The translations under genes and the position numbers were made by a program. A DNA stretch of 61,621 nt from an uncultured Clostridium sp. (lineage in GTDB: Bacteria > Bacillota > Clostridia > TANB77 > CAG-508). Location: the NCBI GenBank assembly GCA_947384775.1, contig CANDIF010000007.1, positions 1 to 61,621 on the forward strand. Reading direction: 5' to 3'. The first letter of the stretch is position 1. Every line of letters begins with the position of its first letter. Positions 18,301 through 26,126 of the stretch are shown here, one piece after another. The notes beneath the pieces were generated by a model. That model made no database searches, was not told the origin of the DNA, and was given only the letters and a program-made list of their open reading frames with translations.

Positions 18301-18861
18301 CCATTCTAACGGGAATGGCATACTTTGAATATATTTATATATTTTTAGTATCATTTCTTTTAAGTTATCATCATCTTTATAATTACAATATGTATTTACT
18401 AAATTTATAAATTCTAAATCGTTTCTTTCATACAATTCTTCAAAGCTTTGCTCTAGTGTTTCCAGTCTTAATAGCTCAATCTCTGGATTACTTGCTAATC
18501 TAAAGTTTGGAGAAATATCTATTTTATAAAAATTATTTTTTATTACTTCTAAACAAAATGCATGTATTGTTGATATATTTGCTTTGTTTAACAATATAAT
18601 TTGTCTTCTTAGTCTTATGTTGTCTGGATCTTCATCAATTTTTTTATATATAGCATCTAACACTCTTTCTCTCATTTCTGTTGCTGCTGCATTTGTAAAA
18701 GTAACTACTAGTAATTTATCTATATCTATATTTTCATTTGTTATCTTGTTTATTATTCTTTCTACTAATACTGCTGTTTTTCCACTCCCAGCCGCTGCCG
18801 CAACTAATATATTATTTCCTTTTTGAGTTATTGCTTGTAATTGTTTAGAAGTCCATGCCAT
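15355..18861 (-). CDS. addA: ATP-dependent helicase/nuclease subunit AddA
   Basis: 1168 residues; Firmicute counterpart of RecB, acting with AddB on double-strand ends. The N-terminal UvrD-type helicase has Walker A AAAGSGKTAVL near residue 20, VVTFTNAAATEMRERV, the DExx-box IDEYQDSNEIQ near 395, motif IV GDVKQSIYKFRQ, and motif VI RLLYVALTRSREKI. The C-terminal nuclease keeps GIIDLYF and LVDYKTDYVP. addB is not next to it, although addB-addA adjacency is usual, so AddB must be elsewhere if present. The ATG at 18861 has an AAAGAGGA site. An uninterrupted 3.5-kb frame here argues against a generally error-ridden sequence. Confidence 0.96.
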   Translation of the reverse strand: MAWTSKQLQAITQKGNNILVAAAAGSGKTAVLVERIINKITNENIDIDKLLVVTFTNAAATEMRERVLDAIYKKIDEDPDNIRLRRQIILLNKANISTIHAFCLEVIKNNFYKIDISPNFRLASNPEIELLRLETLEQSFEELYERNDLEFINLVNTYCNYKDDDNLKEMILKIYKYIQSMPFPLEWLKEQVEKFNTKEEKDFSETEWGKILIENGKEIITDNIKELIQISNNLKKDEDLIKWKMIIDEDISNLENLLKTNTWDEIYSKLTDIKFKTWAQDKKIISEIKDEAKERRDKVKAQINDLKNKIFLYSSKQANKDIYEMYRILASIENLIEKFSNDYQKAKKEKNVIDFSDMEHLALKILIEKDELGNYVPTEIAEKYQEKFEEIAIDEYQDSNEIQEYLLNTISRGNNIFMVGDVKQSIYKFRQSRPELFIEKYNTYEDNKIQLYANFRSRNNILNLTNIIFENIMSKNFGNIEYDESEFLNAGLEYPKEDRKLLDTIPELNLIDLNNEENESNEELKIENTVLEAKFVANRINELMNDDYYVFDKKVGYRKLQLKDIVILLRKTTNIASIYEKEITNLGYPVFSDIGTNYFESMEIQMIMNLLKVIDNPDNDIALVTVLRSPIWNFTDNELLEIKMKKRNESFYASLVANKDSDNEELRNKVINFFNDIEDFTEKEEYLKLDELIWYIYEKTDFYNYVSLMKNGNLRTANLKMLFEKAKDYEQGSFKGLYNFIKFIDKVTKTGSDMGAPKLIGENEDVIRIMSIHKSKGLEFPVVFLSGTGSEFNMMDLNENILLHPKIGLGPKYINYDRKIQYNTLAKEAIKIQTKKEVLEEEMRLLYVALTRSREKIIITGVNKNVEKFIATKQELLKLNNDSAKIDISTIKKAKSYLDWIELVNLYDKRMKELITTNIYKTKDIINKEDNEREKIKLKIEKREISKELDEIFNWEYENKDLTKIEGKSSVSKLAKNENEIQYTCEIKKPKFMEEKLKLSRAEIGTAVHMVMQKLDFNIEYTMESIEKLLSVLVEKRILTENQKSEIPKEKILAFTKTDLFTEIRDAKEIHREQPFYINVPLKEIYGKDIDEEILVQGIIDLYFIDKTGEIILVDYKTDYVPNDDDNYLIEKYKKQLQLYKRAIEQALDKSVAHTYIYSIFLGKKIEV

Positions 18862-18902
18862 TATTATTTCCTCTTTCTTTGTTTTTTTTTATTTTATCAT
18901 AT

Positions 18903-18940
18903 CAAAAAAAATTAGTAAACATTTCTTTGTTTACTAATTT
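18903..18940 (-). terminator. Strong terminator after the 18941 gene
   Basis: AAATTAGTAAAC (18909-18920) pairs with GTTTACTAATTT (18929-18940); the minus strand continues with eight U. It separates this gene from addA. Confidence 0.9.
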
Positions 18941-19276
18941 CTAATTATCATTTACCCAACGTACCATTTTTATGTCTTTATATTTATCTAAAACTTCCAT
19001 ATATTTGTTATATTCTTCTTCCCATAACATATTTGGTACTTTATCAAATGCATCAAAGACTCTTTCTGCTTCTTTTAAAAATATTAATTGATCTTGACTT
19101 GTTAATCTATCATATTTTTTTGAAAATTTATATAATTTATCCAAGGTTTGGTTTGCTTCTATAAAACTGTAAAAATCTTTAATATTCAATCCCGCTAATT
19201 TTATTTGAACAATTGCAAATACTATAAAAATGAATATTAAAAATAGAAGCATATATATTACGAGAAGTAATAACAT
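18941..19276 (-). CDS. Small membrane-anchored hypothetical protein
   Basis: 111 residues. Residues 1-24 form a very hydrophobic helix (MLLLLVIYMLLFLIFIFIVF); the rest is a charged, helical soluble tail with LDKLYKFSKKYDRLTSQDQL and WEEEYNKYMEVLDKY. I recognise no family. The ATG at 19276 has AGAAGGTG upstream and the strong terminator right after its stop supports a real gene. Monocistronic, upstream of addA but separated from it by the terminator. Confidence 0.6.
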   Translation of the reverse strand: MLLLLVIYMLLFLIFIFIVFAIVQIKLAGLNIKDFYSFIEANQTLDKLYKFSKKYDRLTSQDQLIFLKEAERVFDAFDKVPNMLWEEEYNKYMEVLDKYKDIKMVRWVNDN

Positions 19277-19405
19277 ATTTTTTACACCTTCTTTTTCTTC
19301 ATATGCATATACAAGTATATTATAACATATATGCCTTTTTTTGACAATTACTTTTGTTAATCTTCTTTTTACTTTTTTGTGACTAGCCTCCTAAAGATGT
19401 AATAT

Positions 19406-19816
19406 AAATTGCAGTTTGTCTTACACTTGCAATCCACTCCATCTTGCTGGATATTCGATTTTTAAAATTTTAAAAATGAATATCCACGTGGAGCTGGTTT
19501 ATTTTAATTTTCTGCTTGCCAAAGTATTTCTTCGAAGAACGGGCGATTAAAATCGTCCCTACGGTTTGCAATAAATTTTAATTTCAACAAAAGCAAATCA
19601 TTATAATTATTTGAAAATGAGTTCGGTGACTAACGCTTCAAGGCAACGTAAATGCGTAGCATTTTTGCCGAAGCGATTTGCTTTAAGCCAAACTAATTAT
19701 CGGACTACTATTCTTACTGCATCCTATTCACTTAAAGCGGATGGAGAACGGAGTTTGAAAATAATTTATAATGATTTGCGAAGTTATCAAAAATTTAATA
19801 AGACAAACTACAATTT
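19406..19816. repeat. Composite repeat element 1 with 13-bp terminal inverted repeats
   Basis: Bounded by AAATTGCAGTTTG (19406-19418) and CAAACTACAATTT (19804-19816). It contains an inverted-repeat module (19433-19495; CTCCATCTTGCTGGATATTC and GAATATCCACGTGGAG), a short GGGCGATTAAAATCGTCCCT hairpin (19541-19560), and a 200-bp module from 19582 with a nested stem ACGCTTCAAGGCAA/TTTGCCGAAGCG. A second element with the same ends and the same right-hand module lies at 57555-58015. This fills most of the 19277-19905 gap; an open frame at 19611-19850 lies inside it and is not a gene. Confidence 0.8.
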
Positions 19817-19905
19817 AATTTTACAATTTATAAAAATTCAAAATGTATAAAAAAAACTTTTTAGTTCATAATAAATATATAATTTGCTGATTGGAGGTGC
19901 TTTTC

Positions 19906-20016
19906 ATGTCAGAAAATAAGAAAAATAATAAAAACAATAATAAAAATAATAATAACAACAATAATAACAATAACAGAACTAATAATGAAAACAACAACAA
20001 TAACAACTGCAGATAG
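19906..20016 (+). CDS. Asparagine-rich 36-residue micro-protein
   Basis: MSENKKNNKNNNK, then a run of ten Asn, RTNNE, six Asn and CR. GGAGGTG lies about 6 nt before the ATG, the best ribosome site in this gap. Asn codons alternate AAT and AAC rather than forming a simple DNA repeat, which favours selection on protein. It is on the plus strand and convergent with the FAD dehydrogenase gene, with a 60-bp palindrome between them. No function can be assigned; a spore or matrix role would be a guess. Confidence 0.55.
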   Translation: MSENKKNNKNNNKNNNNNNNNNNRTNNENNNNNNCR

Positions 20017-20037
20017 TTAGATGATATAAGATTAAAA

Positions 20038-20097
20038 AGTCAATGGGGACGGGGCAAAATGACATAGCTATGTCATTTTGCCCCGTCCCTATTGACT
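20038..20097. repeat. Near-perfect 60-bp palindrome
   Basis: The inner 44 bp (20046-20089) are a perfect palindrome centred between 20067 and 20068, with half-site GGGACGGGGCAAAATGACAT; it extends outward through AGTCAAT/ATTGACT with one G-U type mismatch. Much more GC-rich than its surroundings. It lies between two convergent genes and could serve as a bidirectional terminator; it resembles miniature REP/MITE elements. Confidence 0.85.
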
Positions 20098-20109
20098 CAT
20101 TGACTTTAA

Positions 20110-21540
20110 TTATAAATTTCTCGCCATTTGAATTCCTGAACATGATGCCATCATTAGACCTCTTGTCATTCCGCCTCCATCTCCTATTGAGTACAAGCCT
20201 TTTACACTTGTCTCAAATTGCTTGTCTATTACTACTTTGTTACTATAGAATTTTATTTCTGGTGCATATAGTAAGTTATCTGGTGCTCCAAATCCTTCTA
20301 CTACTTTATCTACTGCTCTTATAAATTCTAATATACTTGTTAATGTTCTATATCCTAATGCAAATGTTATATCTCCTGCTACTGCTGATTTTAATGTTGG
20401 CTCTACTGTATTTCTCTCTAGCTCATAATCCCATGTTCTTTTTCCTCTATATATGTCACCTAATCTTTGAACTACTATGTTTCCAGCACCTAAATCATTT
20501 AAGTTTTGCGCTACATTTCTTCCATATTCTATTGGTCTTTTGAATGGACTTGTAAAATGATGTGATACTAATATTGCTAAATTTGTATTTGTGCTCTTTC
20601 TTTCTTTATATGAGTGTCCATTTACTAATGTTAAGTTGTTGTCATAAACTTCTGCTGAAACAAATCCACTTGGGTTTTGACAAAATGTTCTTACTTTATC
20701 CCTAAATGGTCCTACTCTACCAATAAATTTAGCTTCATACATATATTTGTTTACATCTTTCATTATTTCATCTGGGAGCTCATATCTAACCCCAATATCT
20801 ACTATTCCTGTCTCAGTTTTTATATCATGTTTATTTGCCATATCCACTAGCCAATTTGCTCCTTTTCTTCCAACGGCTAGCACTACTTTATCTGCATATA
20901 TTGTTTCTAATGGATGTTCAACTTCTTCTATATATTTTGCTTCTTTTACCTTTACACCTTTTACTTCGTTATTTTCTATAATTAAATCTGCAACTGTAGT
21001 TTCAAATCTCATTTCTACACCATTGTCTTCTATGTATTTTTCCAGTTTATGATATACTTCATGGCTCTTTTCTGTTCCTAAATGTCTAATTGGTATATTA
21101 ATTAATCTAATTCCTTCTTTATGTGCTCTATCATTTATCTTTGCAATTTCTTCTTTATATTCTGTTCCTTCTAAATGCTTGTCTGCACCAAAATCTAGAT
21201 AAATTTTATCTGCATAATCAATTAATTTCTTTGTTTCTGGAACGCCAATATATTTATGCACATTTCCTCCAACATGTATTTCATCTTCTTCTTGATTATA
21301 TAATGATAGTTTACCATCTGAAAAAGCTCCCGCTCCTGAAAATCCATTTGTTATATGACACATTGGCTTACAATGTACACATTTTTTTGTTTTCTCGATT
21401 GGACAGTTTCTTTGTTCTACTCTCTTGCCTTGATCTATTAGTAATACCTTTTTATATTTTTTTAGTTGTATTAACTCATAAGCACAAAAAATAGAACTTG
21501 GTCCCATTCCTACTACTATTACATCATATTTATCTGACAT
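20110..21540 (-). CDS. FAD-dependent dehydrogenase (COG2509-like)
   Basis: 476 residues. The N-terminal Rossmann loop VIVVGMGPSSIFCAYEL binds FAD; DQGK marks the end of the second strand. A cysteine cluster (NCPIEKTKKCVHCKPMCH) near residues 45-65 may hold an iron-sulfur or disulfide centre; NGFSGAGAFSDGKL follows. The C-terminal FAD motif is LYSIGDGGGMTRGLM. Soluble. The physiological substrate is unknown for this family. Monocistronic, with the large palindrome just after its stop. Confidence 0.85.
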   Translation of the reverse strand: MSDKYDVIVVGMGPSSIFCAYELIQLKKYKKVLLIDQGKRVEQRNCPIEKTKKCVHCKPMCHITNGFSGAGAFSDGKLSLYNQEEDEIHVGGNVHKYIGVPETKKLIDYADKIYLDFGADKHLEGTEYKEEIAKINDRAHKEGIRLINIPIRHLGTEKSHEVYHKLEKYIEDNGVEMRFETTVADLIIENNEVKGVKVKEAKYIEEVEHPLETIYADKVVLAVGRKGANWLVDMANKHDIKTETGIVDIGVRYELPDEIMKDVNKYMYEAKFIGRVGPFRDKVRTFCQNPSGFVSAEVYDNNLTLVNGHSYKERKSTNTNLAILVSHHFTSPFKRPIEYGRNVAQNLNDLGAGNIVVQRLGDIYRGKRTWDYELERNTVEPTLKSAVAGDITFALGYRTLTSILEFIRAVDKVVEGFGAPDNLLYAPEIKFYSNKVVIDKQFETSVKGLYSIGDGGGMTRGLMMASCSGIQMARNL

Positions 21541-21636
21541 TTGTAAAACCCCCTATTTTAGCAATTTTTCTCTTATATGACTTTAAAAGTATATCATAAA
21601 AAAGCATATTTTTCAATGTTAAAAAACATATTTTAT

Positions 21637-21667
21637 GCCTGAATTTGAATTGCAATCAAATTCAGGC
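21637..21667. terminator. Terminator of the PstS-like gene
   Basis: GCCTGAATTTGA and TCAAATTCAGGC form a 12-bp stem; U-rich stretches follow in both directions. Confidence 0.75.
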
Positions 21668-21677
21668 TTTGCATTTT

Positions 21678-23786
21678 TTAATTTATTCCATTATCTTGTT
21701 TCCATTTTTGTATATCATCTTGGCTTACTTTTTTTGTATTCTCCAAACTTATTGATATTGTTCCTAAGTTTATTCTTTCTTGTTCTGGATTTGCTGTTAC
21801 ATGCATTATTGCATATTTATTTCCTATTACAGTAGTATATATCGTTATTTGATATTTGTTATTTTCATCTACTATAAGATTTGAACCTGAGTTAACTGCT
21901 TTTTGTAATAGCTGTTTTATGTTTTCATCTTTTGTATAATTATCCATACTTTCATTGATTTTTTCATCAGTTTCTGGATAATTTGTACTCATGTAAAACA
22001 CATTATATACACATCCACTTGTTTCTTTTTTTATTGCACTTCCTCTTTTGAAACTACTAGTTTCTGCTTCATGTTCTATTACTTCTTTAGTTATTTTTAT
22101 ATTGTCTTCCCAAATGTCTTTCATATCTCTTTCTTCATTTATTATTGATATGTTTTCAAAATAGGTATCTAATTTAAATTCAATGCTTTCTTCAAAATAT
22201 GGGTTTTCTTTTTTAAAGCTTATTGTTTCTAATCCATATAATACATTGTTTGTAAGTCCTATAAAAGGTCTTTTACTCCTTATATATGTTTCATCTTCTC
22301 CTATTTTGTCTATAATAATTTTTTCTATTTGTTCATTCAATACTGGAGTAAAATCCACATCTGCATAGTATAAATCACTTAAAGATAATTCTTGTCCACT
22401 ATATAAATCATATACTTTGCTACGTCCATCATAAATATACTCATATGATCCAACTTTATATTTTAATACTACTTGAACACTAAGATATCCGTTTTTACAT
22501 TCTGTTTGTACTTTAATTCCTTCTTTTATTCCATTTGGTTTTGATATAAGATATTTTTCATATTCGTTTTCTTTTCCTTGTAATTCTTCTGTTGTTTCTC
22601 TTATAAAGCTATTTATATTATTTTGTAATTCCTGGTTTTTTAGTCCTTGTATTCCTACAACCAAAGCATCTTGACCAACAACATTATAATCTTGTGAATT
22701 CACTGTATAGTAAAAATTGCCTAATTCTACTTGTTCTTTTCCTGTTCCTAGAGAATAATATTTATCAATATTTTTTTCTGATACTTCTACTATTTTTGTT
22801 GGAACATATCCTGAATTTGCTACTACTGTTTGTCCTTCATGTGTTAATAGCCATTCAACTAATTCATCCACTGTTTTTGTTGATTCTTTTGCAGTATTGT
22901 ATATTGCATATATATCTGCTAATAATGGGTATTCTTTTGATGTCATTTTACTTATTGTTGGTTCAATTCCATCAACTTTAATAAATTTAATCTGATTATA
23001 TTCACTTGCTGGATATTTGTATACCATATATCCTATCGCATTTTCAGAATTATCATATGTTGCATTTGTTTCTAGTATTTTTCCTGTTCCCGTTGTTAAA
23101 AATTCTTTTTTTGGGTCAATAAGCTTTTCTTCACCCATAAATTCTTTCATAAATATTTGTGCAATATCATTCTCTTTATTTTGGAAGGCTACTATTTCTT
23201 CGTCATTTCCACCTACTTCTTTCCAATTTTTTATTTTTCCTGAATATATTCCTATTAATTGTTCTTGTGTTAATGTTTCTACTGGATTTGCAATATTTAC
23301 AGCAAATACTATTCCTTCATGTCCTACTGTTTCTTTTTTTAAAGCTATGTTTTTAGCTGCTGCTTCCCTTTCTTGTTTATCAGTAAATACATTCGTAAAT
23401 ATAATGTCACACCTTCCAGCAAGCAAATTGCTAAATGCTTTTTCTGAATCTGTATGAATAATTCCTGCTTCTACCACCTCTTGCAGTTTTCCAAATAGTT
23501 TCACTGATATTCCTGCTTCCAGTGGTATTGTAGAAGTGATTCCATCTATTTGTGGTAAATTATTTCTTAGTATATTTGCCAATTCTTCTACTCGTTTTTT
23601 TTCTTCTTCTGTTATTTGGTAGCCATTGTTTCCTGATTTTTGTTCTTCCTTTTTAGAAGTATTGCTACCTTTTTTATTAGATGAAACAAAGAAAAAAATC
23701 GCCAATAGTACAAAAAATATAACTACTCCAGATAGTATCATTGCTGTTATTGTTGCCTTTTTATTTTCGTCTTGCAATATTTTCAT
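21678..23786 (-). CDS. Membrane-anchored PstS-like binding domain fused to a DUF4163/DUF3298-like domain
   Basis: 702 residues. A membrane helix (about 15-35) precedes a periplasmic-binding-type domain (about 60-350) resembling phosphate-binding PstS: ISVKLFGKL, NIANPVETLTQEQLIGIYSGKIKNWKEVGG, then a TTGTGKI loop and YMVYKYPASEY. The C-terminal 300 residues contain SVQVVLKYKVGSYEYIYDGRSKVYDLYSGQELSL-type features (the YDL-x-G-x-x-L-x-L-x-DLY pattern) of the DUF3298/RsiV-like fold. No pst transporter genes adjoin. A binding protein tethered to a wall-facing sensor-like domain is unusual; it may sense rather than transport. The ATG at 23786 has AAGGTGA. Confidence 0.75.
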   Translation of the reverse strand: MKILQDENKKATITAMILSGVVIFFVLLAIFFFVSSNKKGSNTSKKEEQKSGNNGYQITEEEKKRVEELANILRNNLPQIDGITSTIPLEAGISVKLFGKLQEVVEAGIIHTDSEKAFSNLLAGRCDIIFTNVFTDKQEREAAAKNIALKKETVGHEGIVFAVNIANPVETLTQEQLIGIYSGKIKNWKEVGGNDEEIVAFQNKENDIAQIFMKEFMGEEKLIDPKKEFLTTGTGKILETNATYDNSENAIGYMVYKYPASEYNQIKFIKVDGIEPTISKMTSKEYPLLADIYAIYNTAKESTKTVDELVEWLLTHEGQTVVANSGYVPTKIVEVSEKNIDKYYSLGTGKEQVELGNFYYTVNSQDYNVVGQDALVVGIQGLKNQELQNNINSFIRETTEELQGKENEYEKYLISKPNGIKEGIKVQTECKNGYLSVQVVLKYKVGSYEYIYDGRSKVYDLYSGQELSLSDLYYADVDFTPVLNEQIEKIIIDKIGEDETYIRSKRPFIGLTNNVLYGLETISFKKENPYFEESIEFKLDTYFENISIINEERDMKDIWEDNIKITKEVIEHEAETSSFKRGSAIKKETSGCVYNVFYMSTNYPETDEKINESMDNYTKDENIKQLLQKAVNSGSNLIVDENNKYQITIYTTVIGNKYAIMHVTANPEQERINLGTISISLENTKKVSQDDIQKWKQDNGIN

Positions 23787-23859
23787 TTTATCACCTTTCT
23801 TTTAAAAAAAGAAGATATCTTAAATACTAGACATCCTCCTTCTATTCGTTTTATATATC

Positions 23860-24099
23860 TTAAATGTTATCTTTTATATAATCAACGACATCTCCTACTG
23901 TTACTACTTTTTCTGCATCATTGTCTGGTATTTCTAAATCAAACTCTTCTTCTAATGCCATTATTAATTCAACTATATCTAAAGAATCTGCTCCTAAATC
24001 ATCTATGAAAGATGCTTCTGTAGTTATTGATGTTTCTGAAACTCCTAATTGTTCTATGATTATCTCTTTTACTTTTTCGAAAATATCTTCTGAGTTCAC
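23860..24099 (-). CDS. acpP: Acyl carrier protein
   Basis: 79 residues from a GTG at 24099, chosen because GAGGGGG lies 8 nt upstream; the earlier GTG is within the ribosome site. The 4'-phosphopantetheine serine is in the [16 protein letters not shown] motif. Acidic, helical, typical length. It carries acyl chains in fatty acid synthesis. plsX is immediately upstream on the same strand, a standard pairing for phospholipid and fatty acid genes. Confidence 0.95.
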   Translation of the reverse strand: MNSEDIFEKVKEIIIEQLGVSETSITTEASFIDDLGADSLDIVELIMALEEEFDLEIPDNDAEKVVTVGDVVDYIKDNI

Positions 24100-24219
24100 T
24101 AAATACACCCCCTCTTAAGTTTTTTGCTATTTTCTACTAAGTTTTTAGTAGATTACTCAAATATTCACATGTAATATATAATAAGATATTATATGGTATT
24201 AAAAATGTCAATAGTTTTT

Positions 24220-25239
24220 TTATATTTTTTCAAATTCTTTTTTCATTATTTCTACAGTGCCACTTTTCGCAAAATTTTCTGCTTGTTTTATTGTATAATA
24301 AAATAGCTTCTCATCACTACTTCCATGAGCCTTTACTACTGGTTTTTTTACTCCTAAGAATAATGCCCCTCCGTATTCTTTGTAGTCCATTCGTTTAGCA
24401 AATTTTTTTATTGCTGGTAATGTTGGAACTGCACATATTGTAGTAAATATATTTCTTTTTAGTTCTTCTGTTAATGTTCTTTTTACAAATTTTCCTAACC
24501 CTTCTACTGTCTTTAATACTATATTTCCTGTAAATCCATCTGCCACTACTGCATCTAATTCTCCAGCGAAAATTTCTCTTCCCTCTACATTTCCTGCAAA
24601 ATTAATATCATATCTTTCTGCTGATTCTTTTAGTAAATTATAGCTTTCTTTTACTAAGTCATTTCCTTTTGTCTCCTCTGTTCCAATATTTAATATACCT
24701 ATTCGCGGTCTTTCAATATTATATATTTTCTTTAAATATACATTAGCCATCTGTGCAAATTGTAATAAATTTATTGGTTTGCAATTTGTATTCGCTCCTG
24801 CATCTATTAGCATTACACCTTTTTTATATGATGGCAAAATTGGTGCCATTGCTGGTCTATCTACACCTTTAATTCTTCCAACTAACAATGTTGCCCCTGT
24901 AAGTAGTGCTCCAGAATTTCCAGCTGATATGAATACGTCTCCTTCTTCTTGTTTTAACATATTAAATCCAATTACCATAGATGAATCTTTTTTGTGCTTT
25001 ATTGCTTGTGTTGGTATGTCTTCCATCGTTATTTCTTCTGTACTATTATGTATTGATAGTTTTTCTGAAATTTCCTTTATGTTGTTTTTATTATAAAACT
25101 CTTTTATTTTTTTATTTATAATATCTTCATTTCCTACTAATACTATCTCTGAATCTATTTCTTTTATTGCTTTTACTGCACCTTTTATAGTTGCATCTGG
25201 TGCATTATCTCCACCCATTGCATCTAAAATAATTTTCAT
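24220..25239 (-). CDS. plsX: Phosphate acyltransferase PlsX
   Basis: 339 residues. Converts acyl-ACP to acyl-phosphate for PlsY at the membrane. Signature MKIILDAMGGDNAPDATIKG at the N-terminus, ISAGNSGALLTGATLLVGRI, LIDAGANTNCKP, ILNIGTEETKGN, VADGFTGNIVLKT and VKAHGSSDEK. Full length. It stands alone upstream of acpP; fapR, fabD and fabG are not beside it. The ATG at 25239 has AAGGAGAAAAG. Confidence 0.97.
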   Translation of the reverse strand: MKIILDAMGGDNAPDATIKGAVKAIKEIDSEIVLVGNEDIINKKIKEFYNKNNIKEISEKLSIHNSTEEITMEDIPTQAIKHKKDSSMVIGFNMLKQEEGDVFISAGNSGALLTGATLLVGRIKGVDRPAMAPILPSYKKGVMLIDAGANTNCKPINLLQFAQMANVYLKKIYNIERPRIGILNIGTEETKGNDLVKESYNLLKESAERYDINFAGNVEGREIFAGELDAVVADGFTGNIVLKTVEGLGKFVKRTLTEELKRNIFTTICAVPTLPAIKKFAKRMDYKEYGGALFLGVKKPVVKAHGSSDEKLFYYTIKQAENFAKSGTVEIMKKEFEKI

Positions 25240-25311
25240 CGCTTTTCTCCTTACTTCATTTTGATATTAATATTTTATTATGATATTAGAAAAAAAGCAA
25301 GTATTATATAT

Positions 25312-25339
25312 AAAAAAATGCCAGTATTTAATACTGGCA
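25312..25339 (-). terminator. Terminator of the lipoprotein gene
   Basis: TGCCAGTAT/ATACTGGCA stem with seven U on the minus strand; a T-rich end on the plus strand makes it bidirectional. Confidence 0.88.
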
Positions 25340-25347
25340 TTTTCATT

Positions 25348-26016
25348 TTATTTAAAAAATTCTTCTATTTTATCTAAAGTAGATTCTCCACTAATACTTG
25401 TTAGTATTATTCCTACAAAAGCTTCATCCTTTTCACAAACATAGTATCTTTGTGTTACTCCATATACTGATTCACTTAAAGTTACTGTTGACCATGTTTT
25501 TCCTGCAAACTCTGCAGTTCCTTCATTTACTACTTTATAAGACATTTGTGTTACAGATGTTAATTGTGATTTTAGAGCTTTTATATAATCTTCTACTCCT
25601 GCTGCACCTGCTGATTTTTCAGACATAACGATTATTCCATTTCCTGTCATATCTTCTGTTGCTGAAGCATAATATATACTTGTTTGTTTAGCAACTTCTG
25701 AAATATATTTACCTTCATCTTTCAATAAGTCTTCACCTATATGCATATATTCAGCTAATTTTTCATCTGATGCTGGTGTCCATCCTTCAGGTAATGTGAT
25801 TTTCATTCCTAAGTAATCGTTTGTATATACATTATTATCCCATCTTCCTAAGTCAATTTTTTCTGTATTATCTTCTACTGGATTTTGGCTTGTTTTATTT
25901 TCTTCTTTATCTTTTTTCTTAGAATCGCTTTCTTCTTTTTCTCCACATCCTGCTAAAGTAATCATCATTATTCCTGCAAGTACTATAAGTAAAAAAGTTT
26001 TAAATTTGTTTTTCAT
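25348..26016 (-). CDS. Secreted lipoprotein of unknown function
   Basis: 222 residues from the ATG at 26016, chosen for GGAGG 6 nt upstream. The signal peptide MKNKFKTFLLIVLAGIMMIT ends in the lipobox LAGC (Cys near 24), followed by a Lys/Glu/Asp-rich linker. The folded part starts NDYLGMKITLPEGW and ends SGESTLDKIEEFFK, a layout seen in many Clostridia lipoproteins whose function is unknown. Anchored outside the membrane. Monocistronic, between tuf and plsX. Confidence 0.8.
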   Translation of the reverse strand: MKNKFKTFLLIVLAGIMMITLAGCGEKEESDSKKKDKEENKTSQNPVEDNTEKIDLGRWDNNVYTNDYLGMKITLPEGWTPASDEKLAEYMHIGEDLLKDEGKYISEVAKQTSIYYASATEDMTGNGIIVMSEKSAGAAGVEDYIKALKSQLTSVTQMSYKVVNEGTAEFAGKTWSTVTLSESVYGVTQRYYVCEKDEAFVGIILTSISGESTLDKIEEFFK

Positions 26017-26070
26017 AAAAACCTCCAAATAAAATATTTTATACTTTAAGAAATTATTTTTTTACTACAA

Positions 26071-26100
26071 CAGAGGTTATTAACTTTATAATAACCTCTG
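26071..26100. terminator. Hairpin downstream of tuf
   Basis: CAGAGGTTATTA (26071-26082) and TAATAACCTCTG (26089-26100), 6-nt loop, shortly after the tuf stop. The U-tract is weak on the minus strand. Confidence 0.6.
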
Positions 26101-26126
26101 CATGAATGTTTCATTTTATTATAATA

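Noticed and set aside
19433..19816. CRISPR array
   Set aside because: Repeats are dispersed palindromes, not regularly spaced direct repeats, and no cas genes are present.
19611..19850. 79-codon plus-strand open frame
   Set aside because: It lies wholly inside the composite repeat element; the second copy at 57781-57990 does not preserve the frame and there is no ribosome site.
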